Below are positions 9,465-18,909 of a DNA stretch of 57,787 nt, piece after piece. A program made the translations under genes and the position numbers. The notes beneath the pieces were generated by a model, which made no database searches, had not been told where the DNA came from, and worked only from the letters and a program-made list of their open reading frames with translations. The stretch is taken from positions 1 through 57,787 of the forward strand of contig JAEZQY010000035.1 of assembly GCA_023441055.1 (NCBI GenBank), read 5' to 3'. Positions within the stretch are counted from its first letter, which is position 1. Every line of letters starts with the position of its first letter. Source of the DNA: Bacillota bacterium. GTDB taxonomy: Bacteria; Bacillota; Bacilli; Paenibacillales; UBA4045.

Positions 9465-10873
9465 GAATTTGTTTGATCATAGAGGGAGCTTACCCTTACG
9501 TAAGTGGTGGTGTGTCGAGCTGGGTGCAAGCGCTGATAACGAGTATGCCTGAACACGAATTTGTGCTGTATACGATCGGTGCAGAGGAGAGAATGAGAGG
9601 CAAGTACAAGTACAGCCTTCCACCGAATGTTGTTGGCATACAGGAGGTTTTCCTAGATGCCTATACCCGTGAACGTGGGAAGTGGGGGAAGAACTACAGA
9701 CTGAGTACTGCGCAACGAGAATCCTTGATCAGTCTGTTGGCTGGCGAAGGAGAAGTCGAATGGGCGGAACTATTCGATCTGCTGCATGGAGGCAAGATTA
9801 ACTCTGCGATTAACTTCTTGATGAGCAGAGATTACTTCAATTACGTGCAAGATCTATGTCTGCGTTATTACCCGCATGTCCCATTTACGGAGATGTTCTG
9901 GACGATTCGATCGATGCTGCTCCCGCTGTTCGAGATCATACGGCACCAGATCCCTGAGGCAGATATTTATCATTGCACAGCGACAGGCTATTCGGGCGTG
10001 ATCGGAAGCTTGGGCAAGCATCTCTACAATAAGCCATTGATTCTGACCGAGCATGGGATCTATTCACGTGAGCGCGAGGAAGAGATCATCAAGGCTGATT
10101 GGGTGAAGGGCTACTTCAAGGATGTCTGGATTCACTACTTCTACGCGCTCTCTCGCTGCACGTATCAATACGCGGATAAGGTGGTCACGCTCTTCCAACG
10201 CAACAAGGAGATCCAGATTGAGGTTGGCTGTGATGGAGACAAGATTGACATTATTCCGAATGGTGTGAAGGTGGAGCAATTCGCCGATCTGCCCGGCAAG
10301 TCTAATGCAGAAACGGCCATTCATATTGGTGCAATTGCTCGAATTGTGCCGATTAAGGATATTAAGACGATGCTGCATAGTTACGCAATCGTCAAGGAGT
10401 CTATTCCGGATGCCAAGTTATACATTATGGGGCCTACTGAAGAGGACCCTGATTATTATGAGGAATGCAGGCAATTAGTCGATATCCTGATGCTCGAGGA
10501 TGTGATCTTCACAGGTGAGGTTCAAGTGCGTGAGTATATTGGAAGAATGGATATCCTGCTGTTATCCAGTATCAGCGAGGGACAGCCGCTGGTGTTGCTG
10601 GAGGGAATGGCGGCGGGCAAGCCATTCGTTACAACTGATGTAGGCAGCTGTAAGGAATTGCTATTAGGAGATGAGGATGAGTTCGGCGAGGCAGGTTTCG
10701 TAGCCCCGGTGATGCACTATGAACGGATTGGAAAGGCGATTATTACGTTGTGCAGAGACCGTACCAAGCGTGAAGCGATGGGGATCGCCGGCCGACGTAG
10801 AGTGACTAGCAAGTATCGGCATGATCAATTTATTAAAGCCTATAAGCAAATTTATAGCGCTCTAGAGGTGTAG
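9461..10873 (+). CDS. pelF: PelF, cytosolic glycosyltransferase of Pel synthesis
   Basis: 470 residues, GT4/GT-B fold. The N-terminus 'IIEGAYPYVSGGVSSWVQ' is the hallmark of PelF-family transferases. An E-x7-E motif (Glu373 and Glu381, in 'SEGQPLVLLEGMAAGKP') binds the nucleotide-sugar in GT4 enzymes, and 'IPNGVKVEQF' marks the interdomain region. No signal peptide or membrane segment. PelF polymerises UDP-sugar (UDP-GalNAc/GlcNAc in studied systems) at the inner face of the membrane in a complex with PelD, PelE and PelG. The ATG overlaps the pelA stop, and pelG starts 3 bp after its own stop. Confidence 0.93.
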   Translation: MRICLIIEGAYPYVSGGVSSWVQALITSMPEHEFVLYTIGAEERMRGKYKYSLPPNVVGIQEVFLDAYTRERGKWGKNYRLSTAQRESLISLLAGEGEVEWAELFDLLHGGKINSAINFLMSRDYFNYVQDLCLRYYPHVPFTEMFWTIRSMLLPLFEIIRHQIPEADIYHCTATGYSGVIGSLGKHLYNKPLILTEHGIYSREREEEIIKADWVKGYFKDVWIHYFYALSRCTYQYADKVVTLFQRNKEIQIEVGCDGDKIDIIPNGVKVEQFADLPGKSNAETAIHIGAIARIVPIKDIKTMLHSYAIVKESIPDAKLYIMGPTEEDPDYYEECRQLVDILMLEDVIFTGEVQVREYIGRMDILLLSSISEGQPLVLLEGMAAGKPFVTTDVGSCKELLLGDEDEFGEAGFVAPVMHYERIGKAIITLCRDRTKREAMGIAGRRRVTSKYRHDQFIKAYKQIYSALEV

Positions 10874-10875
10874 GC

Positions 10876-12354
10876 ATGGCTGGAATCGGATTCGAGCTTC
10901 GAAAATTGTATAGAGAGAGCGGTCTGTTCAGCAGCCTGCAGGCTTATGCGTATTCATCGATTGTTACCGTAGGCCCAATGATCTGTTGTATGGTGATGAT
11001 TATTGGACTGCAGCAATTGCTGGAGCGATTCGGTGTCTCCTACGCAGAGCGCGAGTTATTCCTCGGCGCAGTTGTCTATGCATTCGTGTTCTCTATCCTG
11101 CTCACGAATGGCATCCTGCTCATGCTGACCCGATTCGTCTCCGACAAGCTCTACTTAAAGCAGTATACCTATATCCTCTCAGCTTGGTATGGGGCCATGA
11201 TTGTCTGTCTCTCAGCAGGGGGGCTTATCGGCGCGGTATTTCTCTACGTCTCTCCGGTAGCATGGTCGGTGAAGCTGACGGCGTACCTGCTCTATATGGA
11301 ATTAATCATCATCTGGTCGCAAAGCTTATTCATCTCGGCACTTCAGGAATATATGAAGATTGTCAAGGCATTTACTATCGGTGCCGTAGTCTGCTTGTTG
11401 CTCGCGTACTTCCTCATTGAGGTAATGGAGATCCGGTTGGCTGTAAGCATGCTTATTGCACTGGATGTGGGCTTCTTCGCGACGGGCAGCTTATTGATGG
11501 TGCAGCTTGAACGAACGTTCTGGGTGGAGAAGCGGGCTTCAGTCTTCGCATTCCTATCTTATGTAAGGAAATTTCCATCCTTGTTCTGGATCGGCCTCTT
11601 CACTTCATTCGGACTATATATCCATCAATTCATCTATTGGTTCGCTTCGCCGTACGGAATTACGGTCGAGGGAACATTTCGTATCGCACCCTTCTATGAT
11701 ACGGCTGTGTTCTACGCTTTCATCACCATTATCCCATCTATGGTCATCTTCGTAGTCTCTATGGAGACCCAATTCTATGCAAAGTTCAAGGAATACTATC
11801 AGACGATACTCACTGGTGGATCGATTAATGATATTCTGAGAGCTAGGAAAGAGATGATCGCGGTCATGCTGCAAGAGGTTGGCTTTCTAATGGGTGTGCA
11901 ATTGATCTTCTCGGTCATCGGTATCGCAGCAGGTATCAAGTTTCTGCCTCGCATCGGATTTACAGCAGAGCAGCTGGAAACCTACAATATCCTGGTATGT
12001 GGATTCTTCGTGTATATCGTGGGTACTCTTCTGCAGCTTATGTTGTTGTACTTCGACGATCGCAAGGGTGTGCTGATGCTGGTCGGAGCGTTCGTGCTTC
12101 TGAACACGGTGCTCAACATCTGGCTGCTACCTGTTAATAATCACGGGCTTGCCTTCTTCATCGCGTCATTCTTGATGGTCATCGGCTCGTTGGCGCGACT
12201 GATCTATATACTTCGTAATATTAATTACTACACATTCAGCGCGCAGCCGATATATGTAGAGAAGCCGCGCCCCCTTACACTTGACAGCATGAAGAGGTTA
12301 CTTCGGCGCAAGCAGAAGAGAACGTCAATGACGATTAGAGGTGAAGAGAATTGA
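10876..12354 (+). CDS. pelG: PelG, MOP-superfamily polysaccharide transporter
   Basis: 492 residues, with about 12-14 hydrophobic segments along its length. It begins 'MAGIGFELRKLY', which is diagnostic for PelG. Members of the MOP flippase superfamily move lipid-linked or growing polysaccharide across the membrane; PelG forms the export path for the chain made by PelF and is part of the PelDEFG complex. It is a little longer than the roughly 456 residues of the Pseudomonas protein, mainly through a basic C-terminal tail ('RLLRRKQKRTSM'). Tightly coupled: 3 bp after pelF, with its stop overlapping the TTG of the CotH gene. Confidence 0.93.
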   Translation: MAGIGFELRKLYRESGLFSSLQAYAYSSIVTVGPMICCMVMIIGLQQLLERFGVSYAERELFLGAVVYAFVFSILLTNGILLMLTRFVSDKLYLKQYTYILSAWYGAMIVCLSAGGLIGAVFLYVSPVAWSVKLTAYLLYMELIIIWSQSLFISALQEYMKIVKAFTIGAVVCLLLAYFLIEVMEIRLAVSMLIALDVGFFATGSLLMVQLERTFWVEKRASVFAFLSYVRKFPSLFWIGLFTSFGLYIHQFIYWFASPYGITVEGTFRIAPFYDTAVFYAFITIIPSMVIFVVSMETQFYAKFKEYYQTILTGGSINDILRARKEMIAVMLQEVGFLMGVQLIFSVIGIAAGIKFLPRIGFTAEQLETYNILVCGFFVYIVGTLLQLMLLYFDDRKGVLMLVGAFVLLNTVLNIWLLPVNNHGLAFFIASFLMVIGSLARLIYILRNINYYTFSAQPIYVEKPRPLTLDSMKRLLRRKQKRTSMTIRGEEN

Positions 12355-14090
12355 AGAATAGATGGGGGCTGCCCCTATTCCTGCTCGTAGTGATTGCTAT
12401 AATTATTATGGGATTCGCCGCAGACGCGGATGAACCGAAGAGTGAACATACTAACCAGAATCAATCTGCTCCGGAATGGACAGATGAGTTTGAGGTTACA
12501 TATTCGCCAGACCTTGTTGATGATAGTCGAGTATACGAGAAGGATCGTATTAATCAGGTTGATTATCTCTATCTGACGATACTGCCGGTTAAACCAGGCG
12601 CTAAGGACCATACAACTTGGGGCGATCTGAACGAGAAGGATTATACCTGGAATGCCACCGATACACCAAGGCTGAATATTGTGTTCCAGCAAGGTGATGC
12701 GGATGGACCTGCCGCAGGTGAGTTCGGCTGGGGAGAGACTACTGCTAATGCGACGATTACCATTCGCGGGCGCTCATCAAGACGCGCTCCTCAGAAATCC
12801 TATAAGGTTCGTCTCTATGACAATGCAGGATACTGGAATAATCAGAAGGTGATTAACCTATCTAAGAGTCCCTATGATTTAACGCGTATTCGACATAAAC
12901 TGAGCTTCGATTACTTCCAATTGATGCCAGATTTTGCAAGTGTCCGCACCAGGTTCACCCATGTATTCGTGAAGGACTTATCGTCTGGACAAGTGAATGC
13001 TGAGTTTGTTGATTATGGACTATTCACGCAGCTGGAGCAGGTGAACAAGTTATATCTTCGTTCGCATGGATTTGATCCTTATGGCCACTTGTATAAGGCG
13101 AATTATTTTGAGTTTTTCCGTTATGAAGATAATCTCAGATTGAAGACGGATCCGCTGTATGATGAAGCGCTGTTCGAGAGTCACCTGCAGATCGAGGGTG
13201 ATGATAATCATACGAAGCTACTTACGATGCTGGATGATGTGAATGATCTGACGAAGGACTTCCAAGCTGTTTTCGATACGTATTTTGATAGGGATAACTT
13301 TCTGACTTGGACCGCGCTTAATATCATATTCGATAATGCCGATACAACAACACAGAACTACTACTTATATTCGCCGCTCAATTCTAACAAGTGGTTCTTC
13401 CTGCCATGGGATTATGACAAGGGCTGGGGAGGTACGCTCCTCGATGATTTCGAGACAGAGCGGGGACCGATGTGGCAACGAGGTCTGAGCAACTATTGGG
13501 GAATGGTTATTCATCGAAGATTCTTTAAGATACCTGGCGCAATTGAGCTGCTAAATGAGAAGATCGATTCGATCATGACGATCGTAACGGAAGGACAGAC
13601 GAGAGCATTCATAGACAGCTATCGCGAGGTGATTGATCCGATTATTCTTAGTGAACCGGATATTGCGTATTTGCCGGGAACTGTAGAGGAATATAAAAGT
13701 TGGATGGAGCATCTCCCGTTGGAGCCGCAGCGACAGCTGCAGGAGTATTATGAATATCTGGAGCGGCCGCTCCCTATCTTCCTTGGAGAGGTAGTCCAAT
13801 CGAATGCTCAATTGCAGTTTCAGTGGGACCATTCCTATGACTTCCAGGGCGACCCTCTTACTTACGAGTTATTCATTGCAGAGGATTACACATTCGATAC
13901 GATCATTAAGCATGAGGACAACCTACAGGTATCCAGTTTGACGATGGATGTATTGCCGCCGGGCACATATTATTGGAGAGTCATGGTCCGCGATGTTCAT
14001 GGGAATATGATGGAGCCGTTTGATTACTATATTGACCCTGTTAACGGCAACACTTACAAGGGGATGAAACAGTTCGAGGTGACACCATAA
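12351..14090 (+). CDS. CotH-family protein kinase, exported
   Basis: 579 residues; TTG start overlaps the pelG stop (TTGA), with AGGTGAAG just upstream. An N-terminal hydrophobic segment (about 6-22) predicts export or anchoring. The CotH core is clear: R139-G-R-S-S-R ('RGRSSRRAPQKSYKVRLY', ATP-binding side) and D354-Y-D356 ('PWDYDKGWGG', metal-binding). In Bacillus spore coats CotH phosphorylates Ser residues of CotB and CotG; other CotH homologues occur outside sporulation. The C-terminal ~100 residues look like a fibronectin-type sandwich ('DPLTYELFIAEDYTFDT', 'LPPGTYYWRVMVRD'). Its place inside a Pel operon suggests modification of a surface protein or of the polymer itself, with no direct evidence here. 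Confidence 0.87.
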   Translation: MKNRWGLPLFLLVVIAIIIMGFAADADEPKSEHTNQNQSAPEWTDEFEVTYSPDLVDDSRVYEKDRINQVDYLYLTILPVKPGAKDHTTWGDLNEKDYTWNATDTPRLNIVFQQGDADGPAAGEFGWGETTANATITIRGRSSRRAPQKSYKVRLYDNAGYWNNQKVINLSKSPYDLTRIRHKLSFDYFQLMPDFASVRTRFTHVFVKDLSSGQVNAEFVDYGLFTQLEQVNKLYLRSHGFDPYGHLYKANYFEFFRYEDNLRLKTDPLYDEALFESHLQIEGDDNHTKLLTMLDDVNDLTKDFQAVFDTYFDRDNFLTWTALNIIFDNADTTTQNYYLYSPLNSNKWFFLPWDYDKGWGGTLLDDFETERGPMWQRGLSNYWGMVIHRRFFKIPGAIELLNEKIDSIMTIVTEGQTRAFIDSYREVIDPIILSEPDIAYLPGTVEEYKSWMEHLPLEPQRQLQEYYEYLERPLPIFLGEVVQSNAQLQFQWDHSYDFQGDPLTYELFIAEDYTFDTIIKHEDNLQVSSLTMDVLPPGTYYWRVMVRDVHGNMMEPFDYYIDPVNGNTYKGMKQFEVTP

Positions 14091-14111
14091 GAGTAACGGA
14101 GGTGTGCAACT

Positions 14112-14819
14112 ATGAGGTTCGGTAATCTCAAGCTTCGACATGAGCTGAAATTCTATATTAATCACCATGAGTATCTGGGGCTCAGGGAACGAATACGTCC
14201 ATTGCTGACACCGGACAAGTACTCAGTTAGCGAAGCGGGCTATCATATTCGCAGTCTTTATTTTGATAATTGGTATGAGACAGCGCTGCATGATAAGGTG
14301 GACGGCATCTTCGACCGCAAGAAGTATCGGATCCGCATCTATAATGTGGAGGATGATGTGATTCGGATGGAGCGCAAGAGCCGCCTCGGTGAGTATATCA
14401 ACAAGGTAAGCGCCCCGCTGACGCGGGAGCAGTATGAATGGATTGCAGCTGGCGATTATGCGTTCATGCAGCACTCGGAGCATGAACTTCTGCGTAAATT
14501 CTATATCGATTCGGTTACGTCAAGGCTGAAGCCGAGTGTGATTGTCGATTATATGCGCGAGGCGTATGTATTCCCGGTGTCGGATGTGCGCATCACGTTC
14601 GATAAGCAGCTGCGTGGCAGTGTGAACTCGCTGGATCTGTTCGATAAGCAACTGGTTACCGCTTCCGTGGTGCCGGAGCCGCAGTTGATCCTTGAGGTGA
14701 AATTCAATGAATTCCTGCCAACTGTCGTTCACAATCTATTGCAGCTAGACTCGCATAACCGATCAGCGATATCGAAGTATGTGTTATGCCGAGTTATTAG
14801 GAAAGGATTTGCGGATTAA
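14112..14819 (+). CDS. VTC-domain protein (polyphosphate polymerase type)
   Basis: 235 residues, essentially one VTC domain of the triphosphate-tunnel fold. Visible motifs match the tunnel: 'RHELKFYI' at the N-terminus, RxR in 'KKYRIRIY', Lys in 'ERKSRLGEYINK', 'RLKPSVIVDYMRE', 'VRITFDKQLRGS' and Glu in 'LILEVKFNEFLP'. These correspond to phosphate-binding Arg/Lys and metal-binding Glu of yeast Vtc4, which makes polyphosphate from ATP. The active-site residues therefore appear intact, but bacterial members are mostly uncharacterised. Strong ribosome binding site GGAGGTG about 7 nt upstream. It lies between CotH and DUF4956 genes, a trio I know to recur in bacteria. Confidence 0.86.
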   Translation: MRFGNLKLRHELKFYINHHEYLGLRERIRPLLTPDKYSVSEAGYHIRSLYFDNWYETALHDKVDGIFDRKKYRIRIYNVEDDVIRMERKSRLGEYINKVSAPLTREQYEWIAAGDYAFMQHSEHELLRKFYIDSVTSRLKPSVIVDYMREAYVFPVSDVRITFDKQLRGSVNSLDLFDKQLVTASVVPEPQLILEVKFNEFLPTVVHNLLQLDSHNRSAISKYVLCRVIRKGFAD

Positions 14820-14847
14820 TGCGGATGTTAAGAAGGGTGAGAGTGCT

Positions 14848-15516
14848 ATGAGTTTCGAGGATTTCTTCAAAAAAAGCGTGCTGGAGATGGATGCATTCGC
14901 CAATGTATCGATCTCCAACACGCTGCTGGGTCTACTGATCTCGTTCGTAATTGGTTTGTTAATCTTCTATGTGTACAAGAAGACGTTCCGCGGTGTGGTG
15001 TACAGCTATAATTACAATGTGTCCTTCGTGCTGATGACTGTGATTACAACGATGATTATCATGACGATCAGCACCAATATTGTGCTCTCGTTAGGGATGG
15101 TTGGCGCGCTGAGCATTGTGCGGTTCCGGACAGCGGTTAAGGATCCGATGGATATCGTCTATATGTTCTGGGCAATCTCGGCAGGTATCGCCACCGGTGC
15201 CCAAATCTATACCATCGCGATTGCGGGCTCGATCTTCGTCAGCTTCATTATATACTGGCTGTCTAGATATAAGGGGCGAGAGAACGCCTATATTCTTGTT
15301 ATGCAGTTCTCGGACGAGGCGACAGAGCCTGTCGTTACCCGCTTGCGTAAGCATGGCTATACCCTGAAGTCGAAGACCGTTCGCAGGGATATGACCGAGA
15401 TGACAGTTGAAGTTAGACTCAAGGATGACAACACGGCGATTGTCAGGGATCTGGCTCAGCTTGATGGAGTTAAGGATGTCGCCCTCGTCAGCTACAATGG
15501 GGACTATGCGCCTTAG
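14848..15516 (+). CDS. DUF4956 membrane protein
   Basis: 222 residues from ATG 14848, chosen because AAGAAGGGTGAG lies 7-10 nt upstream; the longer frame from 14779 overlaps the VTC gene without a ribosome site. Two to four hydrophobic segments: about 20-40 ('LLGLLISFVIGLLIFYVY'), 55-75 ('TVITTMIIMTISTNIVLSL') and 95-125. The conserved stretch 'GMVGALSIVRFRTAVKDP' is typical of DUF4956. The C-terminal ~80 residues are soluble with a ferredoxin-like alternation, as in MgtC/SapB-like membrane proteins. Function unknown. Last gene of the pel operon; a membrane partner for the VTC enzyme is a reasonable guess. Confidence 0.83.
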   Translation: MSFEDFFKKSVLEMDAFANVSISNTLLGLLISFVIGLLIFYVYKKTFRGVVYSYNYNVSFVLMTVITTMIIMTISTNIVLSLGMVGALSIVRFRTAVKDPMDIVYMFWAISAGIATGAQIYTIAIAGSIFVSFIIYWLSRYKGRENAYILVMQFSDEATEPVVTRLRKHGYTLKSKTVRRDMTEMTVEVRLKDDNTAIVRDLAQLDGVKDVALVSYNGDYAP

Positions 15517-15530
15517 GTGAACGGCACCTC

Positions 15531-17795
15531 TTAATGAGAGCGGTTCTTCTCTCTATATTGTCCAGGCGTAACCCCTTCCGTCCTGCGGAATGATCGTATG
15601 AAGTTTTGCGGATTCGTATATTGAAGCTTCATCGAGATTTCTCGAATCGGGATATCGGTTTTCACTAAGTATGCGATCGCTTTTCCGTGACGATATCGGG
15701 CTAGATAATCACTGAAGGGGATACCGGTCTCCTTGCGGAATACGCTGCTGATATAGCTGGGATTATAATGCAGTCTGGCAGCGAGTGTATCCAGCGATAG
15801 GTCCTGCTCATAATCTTCATGGATGATCGCGATTATTTTCTCGGATATGCCCTTGTATTGGGCGTGTAATCGCTCCTCGACCGTCAGGATAATGGGCTCT
15901 ATAATAATGAATCGCAGCCAATCCTGATACTCCTTCACTGAACGCAATTTAAACATCTGCTCGAATATCGATTGATTGTCGGTAAGCGACACATAATGAA
16001 TACCAAGTGAATGCGTTAATTGAATAAGCTCAATCACTAACCGGGCAGTCCCCATTTCATATTCCAAGGGGCCTGCTTTTTTGTGTACAAGATCGTTGAA
16101 GAATGCCGTAAGCAATTGGTCAACTTGCTCGCGATCCGCCAGCTTAATGGCATCCGACAGGTCATTCTGGAGATGCGTTGGGAAGAATGCATGTGTCGGG
16201 TAACCGCCTTGCGGCAGCTCTTGATAATAGATAATGGAGTTACCGCCAAGGCGCAGTCGATTCTTCAAGGCATCCAGGCTTTCTTGATAGGCCTGATAGG
16301 TCTTCGAGAGCTGCTCATAGGGCAAGCTGATTCCTACACTAACACGAAGCTGCAGGTAGTGATCAATCTGTTGCTGGATGTTCTGGGTTAATTGATAAAT
16401 CTCTGCCTTCAGCTCTGTAGGACTGCTGTGATTACTTAATAGAATGGTAACCTGCGACTGATCGATAACGATGGGACTTAAGCGGCGATCAGCAGTAATT
16501 AATTCTTCCACAATATTATTAATCGCGAACAGTAATAGATCGAGATCATTATGCTGATACTTCGTACCCTCTAGCGTATCAATCTGAAGCGTTAGTACGG
16601 ACAGCATGGTCCACGATGGATTGAAGCCGAGTGAATGCAGCTTTTCAGAAATTTCATTCGAGCTTAATTGGTCACCGAGCAGCTTAACGATGAACAGGAT
16701 TTTAAGCTGTTCGACTTGGGATTGCAGCCGGCTGTGTAAGAGGGTATTGGTATCTACGACGTGCCGAATCTGCTCTGTCAAATATTCAAAGCCATCCTTG
16801 GGCTGGTCATTCGATTCTGGAAGGAACACCGTCTCTGAGAAGCGGAACAGCTTCCTGATCGGGTTGTAGATGTTCTGAGACACGAACCAGGCCATGATTA
16901 GCGTAAGCAACAGCAACGAGAGGCAGACGATTGACGTGTACCAACCGATAGAGCGGGATTCCTGCGTTAACTCATTAATAGATATCAAGGAGATATAGGT
17001 CCAGCTATTGTAATCGGACTTTCTATACGTGACGGTGAATTTGGATTGATGATTGCCCGTCTGGAATTGCCCTGTAGGCTGAGATTGCTGTGAAATATGG
17101 CTTAGTACGTCTGTATGTATGTCCATACCTTGCAGAACTTCAGCATTCGCATGGAAGAATGTCTGCTGATTTCGATCAATCATCATGACCGACTCATTAT
17201 CATGGTCATAGGAAATCAAGTGCTCCAGATAGCGGACCGGAATTTGAGCAATAGCAAGCCCCTTCTTCGTTGCCGCATTGATCGGAAGCTTCTTTATCAA
17301 TTGAATGTAGGCAGAATGCCCTTCCTGCTCACCCACCTCCCAAATCGAATCGATGGGCAGCTCGAAATGTTGCAGCAGCTGTTCCGCTTCTTCATGCGAT
17401 TTCAGCCGATGCAGACCAATGTTATTGATATACCACTGCTTCTCCTTACTAAGCAGAATGATATCGGATATGCCGGTATCGAACGTTTGGAGATGGTTCA
17501 ACTCCTGCTGGATCTGACGCAATAGTTGAAACTGCTCTACATATAGAGGCTCAGATAACGATTGAAGCAGGAAGGTAGAATTCGAAAAGTGAGTAAGTGA
17601 ATGATCGGTCGTTCGCAGAACCTGCTCGACACTATTCTGTATGCGCACTAGATGGTCTTGCACAGCATGATTGGATTTCTTCTGAATGGTTTCGGAGGAC
17701 TTCGAATACGTGAAGAAGCCTACTAAGAAGATCGGGAGTGAACTGATGATGATTCCGAATAGCAGGATTTTGTAGAAGTATTTATTCGGATACAT
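15531..17795 (-). CDS. Membrane-bound AraC-family transcriptional regulator with extracellular sensor
   Basis: 754 residues from the ATG at 17795, preceded on the minus strand by AAGGGAGAG; the upstream in-frame ATG at 17816 has no ribosome site. TM1 is at about residues 9-30. An extracytoplasmic Cache-like domain of ~250 residues follows, then TM2 at ~285-305 ('SIVCLSLLLLTLIMAWFVSQ') and a HAMP-like start ('NIYNPIRKLFRFSE'). A cytoplasmic region then leads to a C-terminal double HTH ('LSLDTLAARLHYNPSYISSVFRKETGIPFSDYL' region and 'PIREISMKLQYTNPQNFIRSF'). This layout is common in Paenibacillus for regulators that sense an external sugar and act on an adjacent ABC importer. It is divergent from such an importer and convergent with the pel operon end. 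Confidence 0.88.
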   Translation of the reverse strand: MYPNKYFYKILLFGIIISSLPIFLVGFFTYSKSSETIQKKSNHAVQDHLVRIQNSVEQVLRTTDHSLTHFSNSTFLLQSLSEPLYVEQFQLLRQIQQELNHLQTFDTGISDIILLSKEKQWYINNIGLHRLKSHEEAEQLLQHFELPIDSIWEVGEQEGHSAYIQLIKKLPINAATKKGLAIAQIPVRYLEHLISYDHDNESVMMIDRNQQTFFHANAEVLQGMDIHTDVLSHISQQSQPTGQFQTGNHQSKFTVTYRKSDYNSWTYISLISINELTQESRSIGWYTSIVCLSLLLLTLIMAWFVSQNIYNPIRKLFRFSETVFLPESNDQPKDGFEYLTEQIRHVVDTNTLLHSRLQSQVEQLKILFIVKLLGDQLSSNEISEKLHSLGFNPSWTMLSVLTLQIDTLEGTKYQHNDLDLLLFAINNIVEELITADRRLSPIVIDQSQVTILLSNHSSPTELKAEIYQLTQNIQQQIDHYLQLRVSVGISLPYEQLSKTYQAYQESLDALKNRLRLGGNSIIYYQELPQGGYPTHAFFPTHLQNDLSDAIKLADREQVDQLLTAFFNDLVHKKAGPLEYEMGTARLVIELIQLTHSLGIHYVSLTDNQSIFEQMFKLRSVKEYQDWLRFIIIEPIILTVEERLHAQYKGISEKIIAIIHEDYEQDLSLDTLAARLHYNPSYISSVFRKETGIPFSDYLARYRHGKAIAYLVKTDIPIREISMKLQYTNPQNFIRSFRRTEGVTPGQYREKNRSH

Positions 17796-17870
17796 GTTCA
17801 ATAACTCTCCCTTCATTTATATATGCACATGTGTATAAGAGCCGTGTATGTTCAGTATAACTGGTGCATG

Positions 17871-17899
17871 TTGAAACACAATAATCATTTCTTTATACA
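17871..17899 (+). promoter_or_regulatory. Predicted sigma-A promoter of the first sugar importer operon
   Basis: TTGAAA (17871-17876), 17-bp spacer, TATACA (17894-17899). It lies between the divergent AraC-type regulator and the importer genes, about 100 bp before the permease start, which leaves room for an AraC-type binding site. Confidence 0.6.
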
Positions 17900-17997
17900 A
17901 GACGATATCCCTTCTAGTGATTATAGACGTACCCTGGTGCAGGCCCTAATGTGAAGCTTACAAGCGGTGATTGCATAGGGAGGAGACCGAATCGGCT

Positions 17998-18894
17998 ATG
18001 ACGCGACAGATCATTAAGCACAAGTATTTGTACCTCATGATTTTTCCAGGCTTCCTTTATTTCGTGATTTTTAAGTATGTTCCAATGTGGGGGGTGGTCA
18101 TATCCTTCCAAGACTACCAGCCCTTCTTAGGGATAAGCGGGAGCAACTGGGTAGGCTTTAAGCACTTCGAGCGCTTATTCAGTGAACCAACCTTCTTCAT
18201 GCTATTTAAAAATACAATCATCCTATTCCTATTGAATATGGTGATCTACTTCCCCATTCCCATCATTCTATCGTTGATGCTGAACGAGGTTGGGAGGGAA
18301 TGGTTCAAGAAGACGATTCAGACGATTATCTATCTACCGTACTTCATGTCCTGGGTGATCATCGTCTCCCTGTCTTATATTCTATTGACCACTCAAGACG
18401 GCTTGGTGAATGAAGGCCTCTTGATGCTCGGGATGGAGAAGATTAGCTTCCTAACAGACCCGAACTGGTTCAGGCCTGTCTACATTATTCAAGTGATCTG
18501 GCGGGAAGCGGGCTGGGGCACAATCGTGTATCTGGCAGCTATATCAGCGATTGACCCACAGCTATATGAGGCCGCCAGGATGGATGGGGCAAGCCGCTGG
18601 AGACAGATGTGGCATGTGACACTCCCTTCCATTCGCAGTGTGATTGTCATTCTCATGCTGCTCAAGCTCGGTGACGTTCTGGAGCTCGGCTTCGACCATG
18701 TCTTCTTGCTTCTCAATGGATTGAATCGTGAGGTAGCCGAGATCTTCGATACGTATGTCTATACCGCTGGGGTCAGACAAGCCCAATTTAGTTACAGCAC
18801 AGCGATTGGATTCTTCCGAGCGGCAGTCGGTCTCGTATTGGTGATGACTGCCAATTGGTTAGTGAGAAAAGTGGGCGAAGAAGGCATCTATTAG
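17998..18894 (+). CDS. Sugar ABC transporter permease (LplB/UgpA type)
   Basis: 298 residues from ATG 17998, with GGGAGGAG about 12 nt upstream; the TTG at 17971 would place the ribosome site inside the gene. Six membrane segments, opening with 'YLYLMIFPGFLYFVIFKYVPMWG', the signature of LplB-like MalF-family permeases. The EAA loop 'YEAARMDGASRWRQMWHVTLP' contacts the ATPase. First subunit of a three-gene importer whose ATPase is not encoded here; in this family a shared MsmX/UgpC-type ATPase is usual. Substrate not determinable; oligosaccharide is likely given the esterase downstream. Confidence 0.93.
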   Translation: MTRQIIKHKYLYLMIFPGFLYFVIFKYVPMWGVVISFQDYQPFLGISGSNWVGFKHFERLFSEPTFFMLFKNTIILFLLNMVIYFPIPIILSLMLNEVGREWFKKTIQTIIYLPYFMSWVIIVSLSYILLTTQDGLVNEGLLMLGMEKISFLTDPNWFRPVYIIQVIWREAGWGTIVYLAAISAIDPQLYEAARMDGASRWRQMWHVTLPSIRSVIVILMLLKLGDVLELGFDHVFLLLNGLNREVAEIFDTYVYTAGVRQAQFSYSTAIGFFRAAVGLVLVMTANWLVRKVGEEGIY

Positions 18895-18909
18895 AGAGGA
18901 GGTTAGACC

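Noticed and set aside
17821..17850. CACATGTGTATA sequence before the AraC-type gene as a third copy of the TGTATAC palindrome
   Set aside because: Only a short part matches; it lacks the two-arm 27-bp arrangement and the fixed promoter geometry of the other two.
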